Shown: positions 1-7,687 of the stretch, one piece after another
Layout of the letters: each line of letters begins with the position of its first letter
Numbering within the stretch: the first letter of the stretch is position 1
NCBI GenBank assembly: GCA_027451825.1
Contig: DAIDHZ010000006.1
Coordinates: 27,409 to 91,408, forward strand
Reading direction: 5' to 3'
Source of the DNA: Chlamydiota bacterium
Lineage (GTDB): Bacteria > Chlamydiota > Chlamydiia > Chlamydiales > SM23-39
Length of the DNA stretch: 64,000 nucleotides
Notes under the pieces: model-generated
The model's input: the letters and a program-made list of their open reading frames with translations, nothing else
Databases searched by the model: none
Told to the model about the DNA's origin: nothing
Program-made: the position numbers and the translations under genes

Positions 1-534
1 CGGGTCTCCGCTGAAAACAAAGGGGAGAGAAACCCCATAAGTTGCCGTAATGGGGGTGTATTGAACTGCTGCAGGGCTTACCGATTGAATCGCTGAGACC
101 AGCTGTTCTGGTGGGACGGAGAAGGAGACTCCATCCGTGTCCATTTGAAAAGCTGCCGGGTAATATTCGTGGTAGCGTATCTTGGTCGCCTTAGTCAAAA
201 ACTTGAGAACGGCGATCACTTCCTCAGGCGTTCCGTTAGATTTATTGATGAAGATTTGAAATTTCAGCTTTTCTCTATAATCTTCATCGCCCTCATCTGG
301 CAGCCTAGCGAGTCCTAATATTTGCCCGAGTCCATCCAGCTGAACTCCGACTGATGTTTCAATCGATCGATCAAATTTCAATGTTTGATTGACATCGTCT
401 ATCTCTTGAAATTGAGTGACAAAAGCCTGGATCAGTCGTTGAAAGCGGCTATACTCTCCATCAAGCAAGCTTTGTTGAAACTGCCCGGCGAGAAGCGCAA
501 TCGCTCTTTGAACGTGGTTCGGTATTAGGGCCAT
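1..534 (-). CDS. DUF2612-type phage tail/baseplate protein (3' end outside window)
   Basis: An ATG at 534 opens a reading frame without stop to the window edge (178 codons seen). The product starts MALIPNHVQRAI and contains the segment VGVQLDGLGQILGLARLP followed by DEDYREKL, typical of DUF2612 proteins, which take the place of P2 gpI or Mu gp48 next to the baseplate J protein. It lies 16 bases after the baseplate J stop codon, in the expected order for a tail fibre attachment or baseplate-end gene. The C-terminus and any fibre gene are beyond the window. Confidence 0.8.
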   Translation of the reverse strand, partial: MALIPNHVQRAIALLAGQFQQSLLDGEYSRFQRLIQAFVTQFQEIDDVNQTLKFDRSIETSVGVQLDGLGQILGLARLPDEGDEDYREKLKFQIFINKSNGTPEEVIAVLKFLTKATKIRYHEYYPAAFQMDTDGVSFSVPPEQLVSAIQSVSPAAVQYTPITATYGVSLPFVFSGDP

Positions 535-550
535 TTGGATGCCTCCTTCG

Positions 551-2536
551 TCATACCGTCACCGTAATGCGCGATAGATCAAATATCGCTATTTCATTCT
601 CTTGGATCGGAATATCCGCCGTTCCATAGAGAGGACTATCCCCGGGACTGTTGGTGGCGGCAATCTGCATTGCACCACTTGCAATCCCTGGGACAGTGAA
701 GATTTGAGCGAGAACTCGTTGCAAAAGAACATCGACTCCAATCCCTAAGTTATTTCCATAAGTATTGATGGCTTCCGCGACTAAGTCCTGGCCATTGGGA
801 GGGAAAGTCTCTTCGGAATAGAGAGTCAGCGCAACCGTAACCCAAATGTAGATGGGGGTGGGGCGGCTAAAATTGATGACCTGTTGCTCACCTTGTGAGT
901 CGGTGATGGTAAAGGACGTATTACCGAAGGTTTGGATGCCCGCCGGTTTGGTAAGCCAGATTTTATTTGCAACGTCAGCATCAGAACCTCCTTCTACGAC
1001 TGCTTCGAAACTTTTTGCAAGGCGTCCGCCTTTAAAGACGGCTTGTGCTTGGCTTGCGCCACCTGTGACTGAAAATGTTGTAATCGCAACCTCTACAGCC
1101 TCTTTCATAGAAACTGTGATGGTTCGATTTGCTGTGCCACCGACAACAGCAGAGGCGATTTGAGGCTGGTTAGCGATGTCGATTGCTATGGCATTCATGG
1201 TATCCAGGTGGGAAGTAGCAAATGTGACAATCGGAAGTGTCTGAATGGTATTGAAAACGATCGTGATCGTATTACCGGTGACCAAGTCCTGATTCAAGAC
1301 AATATCGATTGGCTCTTGAGTCATGGTCCTATTTTCGAAAATGAAAGCTGAGGTCACTCCAGGCACTTGTTGCAAGAGGCGAGCTCTGATGGATTCAACG
1401 GTACCGGCTCCTAAAAGACGGATGGAATTATTTCTCCTGATACGAAGTTCAGCATCGGTCTCGATGAATCGACCAGTGACGCCAGCTTTTGGATTGTTGA
1501 TCGAGTTCCATCCGGAAATTGGGGTGAGGATCTCCACTAAGGTGTTGATAGGAGCTGCAATAGGGGCAAAATTCTGAGAGAGGAAGGTAATGGGTGAGGA
1601 TTGGGAAGAAATGCTGAGATTTGTCCCTACGCTGATCGAAAAAGGGACATCTGGATCATCAGCAACAATGGATAGGCTTCCTATCAAATCCGTTGCTAAG
1701 ACAGTTGAAATGGTCGCATTGATGATGCTGGTTAAATTTTGGGATACTGCATTGATCGTTGGCGTGTCAAAAGTCACTGCATAGGTTGGTTGGGATGCTC
1801 CTCCAGTTATAACGATCGAATTTACAACCACATTTTTTCCCAAAACGGGAACAATACTGATGATGTTAGGGATTGTGGGTGTGGCAGATAAGACGTCAGG
1901 GTTGGCTGCAATCGCAGCGGCTAAATCGGTGAGAGTTTGATCATTGCTCGTATTGAAAGGGACTGCGGCAAGCGTGGTGCCGTTCAGGGTGACAACAATC
2001 GAGTTTCCTGTGACAAAGCTTCCCGTGAAAGTGATGATCGGAAGGGAATAAGTGATGGTCTGGTTGTTGATGATGGCTGTGTAAGATTGAGCTGCAGCTG
2101 CGCCAACCACAATGGAAGCAGATGCTGCATGCGACCGTGAAATAAAAGAGTCTGCCTGACAGAAGAAAACGGCCCCTGTGTCCGGAATTCGAGCGAGAGC
2201 TCCCTGATTGATGAGGGTGCCTTCTAATCCAGCGCAAACGGCTGTGACATTTGTCTGTTGCGCTGCAAGTCTTGTGATGGCGTTTAATTGAACAACGTTA
2301 TCAAGGCTGATTCCTTCAGCGGAATTAGGGTATTGGCTGAAATAGACGTCCTGCATGTTTTCCCATATGTCGGCTTCGACTTTTGAGAGCACGCCGATGA
2401 GCTGTCCGAAAATAGACTGTGGATCGAGGTTGATTTCCCCAAAGGCAGCAAGAAGCAGGTTTTGATTCTCTGCATGGATGTCAGGGAGACGTTTGATTTT
2501 GAATCCTTGAGGAGTAAGACCGAATTGTGAGGTCAT
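551..2536 (-). CDS. Baseplate J-like protein with inserted repeat domains
   Basis: The 661-residue product has the N- and C-terminal pattern of phage baseplate J family proteins: a conserved core around residues 345-400 (ETDAELRIRRNNSIR and SIRARLLQQVPGV) and a C-terminal region with TYGNNLGIGVDVLLQRVLAQI. The baseplate J protein forms the wedge that connects tail to fibres. It is much longer than compact homologues because it carries two copies of an approximately 85-residue module (residues about 171-256 and 417-502) also present in the sheath and cement proteins; the first copy is nested in a second repeated domain (about 151-307). The start overlaps the end of the gp25-like gene by four bases. 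Confidence 0.87.
   Translation of the reverse strand: MTSQFGLTPQGFKIKRLPDIHAENQNLLLAAFGEINLDPQSIFGQLIGVLSKVEADIWENMQDVYFSQYPNSAEGISLDNVVQLNAITRLAAQQTNVTAVCAGLEGTLINQGALARIPDTGAVFFCQADSFISRSHAASASIVVGAAAAQSYTAIINNQTITYSLPIITFTGSFVTGNSIVVTLNGTTLAAVPFNTSNDQTLTDLAAAIAANPDVLSATPTIPNIISIVPVLGKNVVVNSIVITGGASQPTYAVTFDTPTINAVSQNLTSIINATISTVLATDLIGSLSIVADDPDVPFSISVGTNLSISSQSSPITFLSQNFAPIAAPINTLVEILTPISGWNSINNPKAGVTGRFIETDAELRIRRNNSIRLLGAGTVESIRARLLQQVPGVTSAFIFENRTMTQEPIDIVLNQDLVTGNTITIVFNTIQTLPIVTFATSHLDTMNAIAIDIANQPQIASAVVGGTANRTITVSMKEAVEVAITTFSVTGGASQAQAVFKGGRLAKSFEAVVEGGSDADVANKIWLTKPAGIQTFGNTSFTITDSQGEQQVINFSRPTPIYIWVTVALTLYSEETFPPNGQDLVAEAINTYGNNLGIGVDVLLQRVLAQIFTVPGIASGAMQIAATNSPGDSPLYGTADIPIQENEIAIFDLSRITVTV
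1031..1288 (-). repeat. Inner virion module, copy B in baseplate J protein
   Basis: Residues about 417-502 of the baseplate J protein. The unit begins DLVTGNTITIVF, has the central TFATSHLDTMNAIA motif, and closes with TGGASQ. It is closest to the copy in the cement protein (shared TFATS..TMNAIA, QP.IASAVV). The fold is unknown; alternating hydrophobic residues suggest beta structure. Confidence 0.75.
1616..2086 (-). repeat. Outer module interrupted by inner module copy A in baseplate J protein
   Basis: Residues about 151-307 of the baseplate J protein. The outer domain starts with SYTAIINNQTITY and resumes after the insert with LTSIINATIS and SIVADDPDVPFSISVGT. The inner copy A (residues about 171-256, bases 1769-2026) runs from FVTGNSIVVTLNGT to ITGGASQP. 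The same nested arrangement is found in the sheath protein, where an uninterrupted outer copy also exists. Confidence 0.72.
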
Positions 2537-2895
2537 GCTACGAGCTCCTCTGTTAGAGTGATTTCGCCTTGGGTCGTGATCACAGAGAAAACAACTGAAT
2601 AGACTCGACGCTGAGCATCGAAATTGCTGGAAAAGCTGAGAATTTGGTTAACGCCTGGGGTATCTAGGATTTCTTCTTTAAGAACGCTTTCTATGCGAAT
2701 TTGATTGGGAGCCTTGATGAAGAAATCAGTGTAATAGGGAACGCCTGCTGTCGTGTCTAGAAACCATTCTCCTAGAATAAAACGAAGCCTAATCGCTAAA
2801 TTTTGAGCGATTTGGTCACGGCCTTCTACGAGCTGAAGGTCAAAGTTTTCTAAGAGTAAGTCGCCGGTTGTTGGATCCAGCGCGATATCTTTCAT
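2533..2895 (-). CDS. Baseplate wedge protein, gp25/Mu gp46-like
   Basis: A 120-residue protein whose middle, RLRFILGEWFLDTTAGVPY, is the signature of the gp25/W-like baseplate wedge family (also DUF2634). These proteins form the wedge that anchors the sheath to the baseplate. It sits directly before the baseplate J gene (four-base overlap), which is the usual pairing. Length is normal for the family. A 167-base gap separates it from the spike gene upstream, the largest gap inside the tail module. Confidence 0.82.
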   Translation of the reverse strand: MKDIALDPTTGDLLLENFDLQLVEGRDQIAQNLAIRLRFILGEWFLDTTAGVPYYTDFFIKAPNQIRIESVLKEEILDTPGVNQILSFSSNFDAQRRVYSVVFSVITTQGEITLTEELVA

Positions 2896-2938
2896 GAAGC
2901 CCCGCTAATTCAAAAACATTTCGTAACGTGTTTACGGT

Positions 2939-3045
2939 TGGGTCTTTGAGTTAGCAGAGTTGTTGAGAACGCTTATAGGCTATCAAACAAATAGAGTATT
3001 AATAGCAAAAAGCTGAGTATTAATTTTATTTGGGTCTTTGAGTTA
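2939..3045. repeat. Direct repeat TGGGTCTTTGAGTTA, two copies
   Basis: The 15-mer TGGGTCTTTGAGTTA is found at 2939-2953 and 3031-3045 in the gap between spike and wedge genes. A 13/15 match (TGGGTCCTTGAGTAA) is present near 35938-35952 and the shorter TGGGTCTTTGA near 24108-24119, both also in gaps. Function unknown; too short to call an attachment site. Confidence 0.5.
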
Positions 3046-3062
3046 ATTGAGGAGAGTCGCTT

Positions 3063-3713
3063 TTAAGGGATGGATCCTTTTATGGAGTCCAAAGCGAACT
3101 TTAAAGTTGCGTAATTGGGTACTGTTCCTTGGAAAATTGGGCTTCCTGGCGCTGTCGTCACAGAAGTTGTCAAAATCCCAAGTATACTGCTGACGATATC
3201 AAGCAATTCAGTCGATGCATTTCCTATCGCCACTTTTGAAGCTGTGTCAATTTGAATATCTCCACTAGCTTTAATTCTTATACTAGAGTTTTTATACGTT
3301 AAAAGCACGTCTTCGTTGTTATCTGATAAAGAATTTTCTGAAAAGGGCATCAGACCCATGATGGCAACGGCATCCGAAAGGTCAAATTTTCTAGGATCAT
3401 TGGGGGCAACTATACCACCAACTGATTTCCAAAGATCAGTGCTTCTCTCAATGAAGAGGAGCAAACAATTATCCCCAGATTTGACGGGAAACGTTAGACT
3501 AGCTCCTCCTGATTTCGGGAAAATAACGGGAACGTTATTGAGTATGGGCATTTCTTGAGTGGTCCCATCTAAATAACTCTTCTTTAAACAGGGCTGGATT
3601 GAAGCCTTTTGAGTCGAGTAGTCATAAGATATGATTTGACCAGGAAGCGCCGTATGGACGTCATATAATTGAAATTGGATAGCCTGTCTCATTGCATCGG
3701 TCATTGTGGTCAT
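3063..3713 (-). CDS. Gp138-family membrane-puncturing spike protein
   Basis: The product has the N-terminal OB-fold region of Gp138-type spikes (residues about 20-110, with GQIISYDYSTQKASIQP and PVIFPKSGG) followed by NSSIRIKASGDIQIDTASKVAIG, a beta-helix-forming stretch typical of spike tips. It would form the trimeric needle at the baseplate centre. A TTG at 3743 is possible, but the ATG at 3713 forms an ATGA overlap with the stop of the hub gene and has GGAG upstream, so it is preferred; this gives 216 residues. Confidence 0.83.
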   Translation of the reverse strand: MTTMTDAMRQAIQFQLYDVHTALPGQIISYDYSTQKASIQPCLKKSYLDGTTQEMPILNNVPVIFPKSGGASLTFPVKSGDNCLLLFIERSTDLWKSVGGIVAPNDPRKFDLSDAVAIMGLMPFSENSLSDNNEDVLLTYKNSSIRIKASGDIQIDTASKVAIGNASTELLDIVSSILGILTTSVTTAPGSPIFQGTVPNYATLKFALDSIKGSIP

Positions 3714-4573
3714 ATTAAGATGATCTCCATGATTGAACGCCAATTCGGACCGAAAGTATCTCCCTCATGCTTGATGGAAAAGACCGAATACGGTCCATCA
3801 AGTCCGATTCTCTGCGATTTTACGTTGATTAAGTCTCCTGGCAGAATGTCTGGACGAAGCGTTGTAGTGACGATGTAACCCGTCTTTGGGCCATCTAGGT
3901 AAAGACTGGCCCTCTTATCAGTAAATCTCTGCGGGATTCCGATCATGCCGGTGTCGGCATTTATCTCTACAGCTGGCTTAGAAGTGGTCCCAAATTGGGG
4001 GATGATTTGGAGCTTTCCATTTTGGACACTCCATTTTAATCCGAGTCTGGATACAGTTTTATCGATCGCATTTTTGCCCATTCCTATGAATTCAAAGCCC
4101 TGCTCATAAACAATGTTATCAGTAGGAGAAAACTCAGAAATAGTAAGCCCCATTTGCTGCGCGATCGTCTCGACAACCTGGCGCACTGCGACCTTTTCCT
4201 TGAAGCTAACGGCAATATTTTTCTGGTTAAGAATTCTCTCTCCGTCGCCGCAGTCCAAAGTAGTGATGATTTCCGGCTGCTCATAAGCATGGCTGACCTG
4301 GGTGGTATTCCCAATGAAAAGCAATTGCTCTCCCGCATCTTGGCTGTATCCAGCCGATACAATGACTTGGTCTCCATAGTCTTTAATCCTGTTTCTGTTT
4401 TCTTGGCTTAAGTTCCATATTTTTACCGAGGCCGTATTGGCTGACCATGCTAAGTTTTTCTGCATAGAGAAGGCTATCCGCAGATTTGCGAGCTTTATGC
4501 TTCCGATGTATCCGCTAAAAGTAGAGTTTCTCAGATCAATTTCAACGCTTGCAATTCGGTTAAATCGGGTCAT
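3710..4573 (-). CDS. Baseplate hub protein
   Basis: A 287-residue protein between the plug and the spike genes, the position of the hub that carries the spike. Visible features are an N-terminal strand-rich domain, a central part with VVETIAQQMGLTISEF, and a C-terminal segment PDILPGDLINVKSQRIGLDG, which resembles the hub/late-control D-type proteins that wrap the tail axis. It abuts the plug gene (start directly after its stop). Family assignment is by pattern and position, not by a decisive motif. Confidence 0.72.
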   Translation of the reverse strand: MTRFNRIASVEIDLRNSTFSGYIGSIKLANLRIAFSMQKNLAWSANTASVKIWNLSQENRNRIKDYGDQVIVSAGYSQDAGEQLLFIGNTTQVSHAYEQPEIITTLDCGDGERILNQKNIAVSFKEKVAVRQVVETIAQQMGLTISEFSPTDNIVYEQGFEFIGMGKNAIDKTVSRLGLKWSVQNGKLQIIPQFGTTSKPAVEINADTGMIGIPQRFTDKRASLYLDGPKTGYIVTTTLRPDILPGDLINVKSQRIGLDGPYSVFSIKHEGDTFGPNWRSIMEIILI

Positions 4574-4894
4574 TTAGACAAACTCCCCTAGAGCATAATA
4601 AATTAGCTCAGTTACATCTCCCATGTCGTAGCGTTGAATTTTTCCCTGGCCGCCGATGATGTTTTCACAGACGATATCTCCGTTTGGCTTGCCATTTGTA
4701 ACATATTGAGCCGTCAAATCGTAATTGGCTACCACCTTGATGCCGAGAATGATAGGCACTAAATCGCGAGTTAAAATATCCATGACCCAGTATTCATTCA
4801 TTGCATTCCAACTGAAAGAAAGGACAAAAGTTTGACTACCTAGCTCAATTTGTTGTTGCCATTGTGAGGGTTCTTTGAATGGGATAATTTGCAT
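4574..4894 (-). CDS. Baseplate plug (tail-needle base) protein
   Basis: A 106-residue protein beginning MQIIPFKEPSQWQQQIELG with the segment FVLSFSWNAMNEYWVMDI. This matches the small 'phage baseplate plug' family described in short contractile-tail phages, whose members plug the hub of the baseplate. Position between the Dit-like and hub genes fits. It overlaps the upstream gene by one base, indicating tight translational coupling. Confidence 0.75.
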   Translation of the reverse strand: MQIIPFKEPSQWQQQIELGSQTFVLSFSWNAMNEYWVMDILTRDLVPIILGIKVVANYDLTAQYVTNGKPNGDIVCENIIGGQGKIQRYDMGDVTELIYYALGEFV

Positions 4895-5541
4895 TATGCG
4901 ACCCCCAAGATCTGATTTTTCACAGAGAGAACAGTTGGCAAAATATTGCCAGGGATGGGGGCTAATGATTGAACCCCTACGTTAATTCCGCTGGATGCTT
5001 GATCCTTCAAGCTATCGACCGGGTCGTTTTGAATGATTGGATAGTTGGCATTAGAAGCCACGGTGTCCCTAGGTATTTTAGTCTGAATCCCTCCGAAAAT
5101 GTTTCCTTGGTCAAGCAGCAACCTCACAGAGGTATCGAATACAATCCTTTGAAGTTCAATCGTGAAGGTGAGGGACTGGCCAGTCCTTATGTCTCTTGGC
5201 ACATCGAGGGTCGTAATGGCCATGTTCTTATAGACTTTTAGTCCTGTTACGACGGTCACCACATCTCTATTTTGATGGAGCTGTATCAGGCGATTGAAAG
5301 CATCAATAGACCGATTGAAGGGGGCGAAAATAGAAAGAGGGGTGTCTGTCACGAGTCCGACAAGGACCACGATGTCTGGCTCATTGATGATGTGATCAGA
5401 AATGATGGTCCCGTCTTCCACAGGGTAATTTGTCACGCGAGAGGCAAATCGATGCTCTTCGCGAATGGTTACATCTAAATCGATGGATCCGACTTTAGGG
5501 CTTGGGTATTTTTTCCCGAATAGAAGAGATAAGACCATCAT
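4894..5541 (-). CDS. Dit-like baseplate/distal tail protein
   Basis: A 215-residue protein with the N-terminal pattern LDVTIREEHRFASRVTNYPVEDGTIISDH, characteristic of the Dit-like N-terminal domain in short tails, where it links the tube end to the hub. The middle (FTIELQRIVFDTS) is strand-rich; the C-terminal 60 residues have no recognisable motif. Its start overlaps the tape-measure stop by four bases. Two adjacent ATG codons open the gene; the first is taken. Confidence 0.72.
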   Translation of the reverse strand: MMVLSLLFGKKYPSPKVGSIDLDVTIREEHRFASRVTNYPVEDGTIISDHIINEPDIVVLVGLVTDTPLSIFAPFNRSIDAFNRLIQLHQNRDVVTVVTGLKVYKNMAITTLDVPRDIRTGQSLTFTIELQRIVFDTSVRLLLDQGNIFGGIQTKIPRDTVASNANYPIIQNDPVDSLKDQASSGINVGVQSLAPIPGNILPTVLSVKNQILGVA

Positions 5542-6608
5542 TCCACCTGCGGGTTATTGTTATAGATTTCCCTGACCTGATCGATTAGGGCGCTTTTAAT
5601 GGCTTCATCGACGGTTTCTCGTAGGACAACTTGCTGCTGCTCGGTCGTTCCTGGAGGGACTTGCATCTCTATTTTCGTATCGATATTGAAGTTCTGTTCT
5701 GTAACTGCAGGCGCCGATTTAGCAGCTTGATTCTCCATGATCCGATTGATCTTCTGGGTAGCTTCTACTTCAAAATCGGGGATTTCCGCTAAATCGGCCA
5801 TGATTTCTCGCTGAATCCCTTCTCCGATCAGGTTGAAAGCTCCTTTAATCCCTCGAGCTACATAACCAATGCCTTTCATGACCACTTCTAAGACTTTTAC
5901 ACCGGCAGTGATAGCAGGTAAAATGTCTTCGACAAAGGCTATTTTGAAAGACTCAAAAGTATTCCAAAAAGAACGGATCGATTTATTGACTTCTTCGAAG
6001 GCGGGTAAGGAAGCTTCAAGAGATTTGGCATAGTCTGCGTATTTGCCAGTCAAAACATCAAGATTATCGCCTGCTTCTTGAGCGAATTTGATGAATTTTT
6101 GCGCATCTTCCTCTCCAAAGAAGAACTTCGCTATGGAGAACTTCTCGGTTTCTGTGCGGGCCTCATTAATTCTCTTGAGGATATCGACGAAGAGATCTCG
6201 AGCATTCTTAACCTCTCCAGTGAATTTGTCGCGAAATTCAATGCCTGTGTAGTAGGCAATATTTGCCAAGTCTCCCATGCCGTATTTGGCATCGCGAAGC
6301 ATCTTACTAAGGCTTCTTAGCGCAGATTCAAAATTTTTGGGATCAATTCTGAAATCTTCAGCGGCTCTCCTCAGCTTGAGAAACTCTTCAAAAGAAATTC
6401 CTATGCTTTTCGCTAGATCATTGGCATCTAGTGTTGCATCGGAAATATCCTTAAAAAACTCTAGGGTCTTAGCTACAAAAGCGGTAGCGGCTGTGGCGGC
6501 GATAGCGAATTTTGTTTTAAAGCCGATAATAGTGCGGTTGAAGTCTTCAACCCCTTTCTTATCGACTACAAAACCGAGGACGGTGGTAAGCTCTCTGACT
6601 ACTGTCAT
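5538..6608 (-). CDS. Tail tape-measure protein, unusually short
   Basis: The 356-residue product lies directly after the tail chaperone genes, the canonical place for a tape measure. It begins with a helical region followed by an Ala/Thr-rich hydrophobic segment (about residues 30-50), a long helical body rich in F, K and E, a second hydrophobic segment near residues 235-265 (Gly/Val/Ile-rich), and an acidic polar tail. Most tape measures are over 600 residues; by the usual length rule this one implies a tail of roughly 50 nm. Start overlaps the chaperone stop by four bases. Confidence 0.8.
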   Translation of the reverse strand: MTVVRELTTVLGFVVDKKGVEDFNRTIIGFKTKFAIAATAATAFVAKTLEFFKDISDATLDANDLAKSIGISFEEFLKLRRAAEDFRIDPKNFESALRSLSKMLRDAKYGMGDLANIAYYTGIEFRDKFTGEVKNARDLFVDILKRINEARTETEKFSIAKFFFGEEDAQKFIKFAQEAGDNLDVLTGKYADYAKSLEASLPAFEEVNKSIRSFWNTFESFKIAFVEDILPAITAGVKVLEVVMKGIGYVARGIKGAFNLIGEGIQREIMADLAEIPDFEVEATQKINRIMENQAAKSAPAVTEQNFNIDTKIEMQVPPGTTEQQQVVLRETVDEAIKSALIDQVREIYNNNPQVE

Positions 6609-7239
6609 TTCGACCCTTTTCTCTTAGATTCTTCCAATAGATCGAGACGCATATCCAATAGAGCATTTGCCCTCAATAGATCATCTAAACTCCATGTGCG
6701 CTCGATCTCCTCTAAAGAAGCAATTCCTTCCAATATTATGCGCCAGAAAAGGAACTCATTCTTTATGTCCGGATGGAGGTTTTTCTCGTGTCTGGCTGAC
6801 GATTCTGCGGCATCGGTGTTACGTTCCCGAATAGGCTTCCAATACCGCTCTCCCCAAAAAAAGAACCAAAGTTGCAGTCGATGACAAACCATAAAACTTG
6901 CATAAGTGTTCCGAGATCGCCAGCGAACTCTATGTCGATCACTGAATCGGTGAGCTCAATTCCGTCTTTTCTCACTCCTTGGCAAAGTTCTAGCACTAAG
7001 CTTTCAAAGGTTTTATCATCGAGCTGCGCCATTAGGGACTCGACTGCGCGGACAGCCTCAGCTTTTGAAAAGGGGAGGCCAGACATGCTTTCAGCATTGC
7101 CTCCAGGGAGAAAAAGCTGAGCTAAAGCAGGGCCGAATAACCGTAATAATTTAGCTTTTAAGCGCAGAGCGCGTCTTGCTGGCAATTGAGTGACAGAATA
7201 GACAGCTCCTTTAATTTGCTTTTCTTTTGTTTGTATCAT
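6605..7239 (-). CDS. Tail assembly chaperone fusion (G-T type) made by -1 frameshift
   Basis: The reading frame that opens at 6892 and stops at 6605 overlaps the end of the upstream chaperone gene by 130 bases and lies in the -1 frame. A heptamer of seven T in the 0 frame (T TTT TTT, 6862-6856) is exactly where both frames can read Phe-Phe; a -1 slip continues as Trp-Gly-Glu-Arg. The resulting fusion is 211 residues: 128 from the first frame and 83 from the second. This is the same architecture as lambda G/GT, where the fusion recruits tube subunits to the tape measure. The second frame has no convincing start signal of its own. Confidence 0.78.
6763..7239 (-). CDS. Tail assembly chaperone (G-type)
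   Basis: A 158-residue protein starting MIQTKEKQIKGAVYSVTQLP, located between the tail tube and tape-measure genes. The position, size, acidic helical composition and the overlapping -1 frame downstream identify it as a tail assembly chaperone. It binds the tape measure during tube assembly and is not expected in the virion. The start overlaps the tube-protein stop by four bases. The last 31 residues after the slippery site are replaced by the T part when frameshifting happens. Confidence 0.78.
   Translation of the reverse strand: MIQTKEKQIKGAVYSVTQLPARRALRLKAKLLRLFGPALAQLFLPGGNAESMSGLPFSKAEAVRAVESLMAQLDDKTFESLVLELCQGVRKDGIELTDSVIDIEFAGDLGTLMQVLWFVIDCNFGSFFGESGIGSLFGNVTPMPQNRQPDTRKTSIRT
6856..6862 (-). 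promoter_or_regulatory. Programmed -1 ribosomal frameshift site (T TTT TTT)
   Basis: On the minus strand the sequence reads GGT TCT TTT TTT GGG GAG in the frame of the first chaperone gene. The seven consecutive T form a perfect X XXY YYZ slippery heptamer: codons TTT-TTT re-pair as TTT-TTT after slipping back one base. Translation then enters the frame that ends at 6605. A GC-rich stretch follows (GGGGAGAGCGG), but no stimulatory pseudoknot was worked out. Confidence 0.75.
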
Positions 7240-7670
7240 GTGTTTACTCCATTGCTACCTACAAAGACATCGAGATCGACTAAGTCTAGAACCCATTCGC
7301 GATTTGCAAGGTCTTTTCCGAATTCTGATGAGGGGTATTTCTTGACCCAGCCGGTCGCGCTAAAAAAGATAGAGTTTCCACTCAGATCTTTGACGAGGAT
7401 AGGGACAACGCCTGCATTTGTGAGTTCATCGGCATTGGCAAACCCAGAAAGCACGTCGTTACTTGGGCTGGATTGCTTAAGGGTAATGATCATATTTCCA
7501 GAGCGGTTATTGCTCTTGATTCGAGTGCTAGTGCCATCAGCTCCAGTCACTTTTGTCCATTGGTTATCGTCTCGGTCAACAGTAAGAAAAGAACCATCAG
7601 CGAAGCCGCTCATTGGAACTCCACCTACCGTGATAATGACCTGCTTAGGGTCGTAAGTTCTAACTCCCAT
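7236..7670 (-). CDS. Tail tube protein, DUF3277 family
   Basis: A 144-residue protein starting MGVRTYDPKQVIITVGGVPMSGFADG, the N-terminal signature of DUF3277 tail tube proteins. The segment NNRSGNMIITLKQSSPSND is also family-like. Tubes polymerise inside the sheath and form the DNA channel. The gene directly follows the sheath gene (17-base gap) and precedes the chaperones with a four-base overlap. Length is normal. Confidence 0.85.
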   Translation of the reverse strand: MGVRTYDPKQVIITVGGVPMSGFADGSFLTVDRDDNQWTKVTGADGTSTRIKSNNRSGNMIITLKQSSPSNDVLSGFANADELTNAGVVPILVKDLSGNSIFFSATGWVKKYPSSEFGKDLANREWVLDLVDLDVFVGSNGVNT

Positions 7671-7687
7671 AATTATCTCCTAGTCTT

